A DNA stretch of 64,000 bases from Flavobacterium sp. SUN046. GTDB taxonomy: Bacteria; Bacteroidota; Bacteroidia; Flavobacteriales; Flavobacteriaceae. This document shows, piece by piece, positions 63,884 through 64,000 of the stretch (the stretch's first letter is position 1; every line of letters begins with the position of its first letter). Both the position numbers and the translations under genes were made by a program. Location of the stretch: positions 1 to 64,000 of the forward strand of contig NZ_JAPQNT010000009.1 in the NCBI RefSeq assembly GCF_028867965.1, in the 5' to 3' direction. The notes beneath the pieces are model-generated. The model was not told where the DNA came from and searched no databases. It was given only the letters and a program-made list of their open reading frames with translations.

Positions 63884-64000
63884 ATGAAAATTAAAACTTT
63901 ATTTTATATAAAATCAGCGTTCAAATCATTTGCTCTAGTAGTATTGATTTTAATTGCATTTTCATTTAGAATGGAGGTTAAAAAGAATAATTACATACCA
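63884..64000 (+). CDS. Exported protein, 3' truncated by the window
   Basis: Open from ATG 63884 to the window edge (39 codons). The peptide is a signal sequence or membrane anchor: MKIKTLFYIKSAFKSF, then ALVVLILIAFSFRM, followed by polar VKKNNY. The four-base gap from the phosphorylase gene places it in the same operon, so another glycosidase (for example GH3 or GH30) would fit the context, but nothing in the visible part shows this. Confidence 0.6.
   Translation, partial: MKIKTLFYIKSAFKSFALVVLILIAFSFRMEVKKNNYIP

Overview
The window is low-GC chromosomal DNA from a member of the Bacteroidota, most likely Flavobacterium or a close relative. Supporting signs are type IX secretion (T9SS) C-terminal sorting domains on three secreted proteins, an OmpA/PD40 protein, a leucine dehydrogenase, a DUF3276 PUR-like protein, -7 boxes of the TAnnTTTG type, almost no Shine-Dalgarno sequences, and flavobacterial dispersed repeats. 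No rRNA, tRNA, CRISPR array, phage or insertion sequence was recognised.

Layout. 1-7,500: end of an OmpA-like envelope protein, a cyclophilin-FKBP fusion, a small cytochrome c lipoprotein, a glycogen pair (glgA-glgC), and an Mpo1-like/CsaA pair. 7,500-26,300: mainly housekeeping genes, namely an ABC exporter, leucine dehydrogenase, nusB-DUF1573-yajC, pepT, pyrD, HMG-CoA lyase, a SatD-DUF3307 pair, guaB, purB, a sirtuin, a TrmH methyltransferase, a DEAD-box helicase and rdgB. 26,300-36,700: a hybrid sensor kinase behind a possible small RNA, a T9SS cargo protein, an alpha-oxoamine synthase, a histidine kinase/response regulator pair bracketed by near-identical terminators, a GNAT-fold protein and an outer-membrane barrel. 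36,700-43,350: a surface-glycan cluster (YfhO protein, glycosyltransferase, flippase) holding a small two-gene module with a nucleotidyltransferase. 43,350-49,150: secreted proteins, an M28 peptidase and a uvrA paralogue.

49,150-64,000 is the most interesting part, a compact beta-glucan utilisation locus without SusC/SusD in the visible sequence. It encodes a T9SS-secreted glycan-binding protein, a SusR-like membrane-bound regulator, a 1041-residue protein joining a clan GH-A glycosidase to what looks like an outer-membrane beta-barrel, a multi-domain glycan-binding lipoprotein, a GH16 laminarinase lipoprotein, a large cytoplasmic phosphorylase resembling GH149 beta-1,3-glucan phosphorylases, and the start of another exported protein. 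A 26-bp element, 24/26 identical, lies upstream of both the first binding protein and the glycosidase-barrel gene and is a good candidate operator. The inferred route is surface capture and cutting of beta-1,3-glucan, entry through the fused barrel, then phosphorolysis to glucose 1-phosphate in the cytoplasm. Glucose 1-phosphate is also the substrate of the glgC product encoded in this window.

Functions were assigned by reading motifs and recalled family features; no searches were run.
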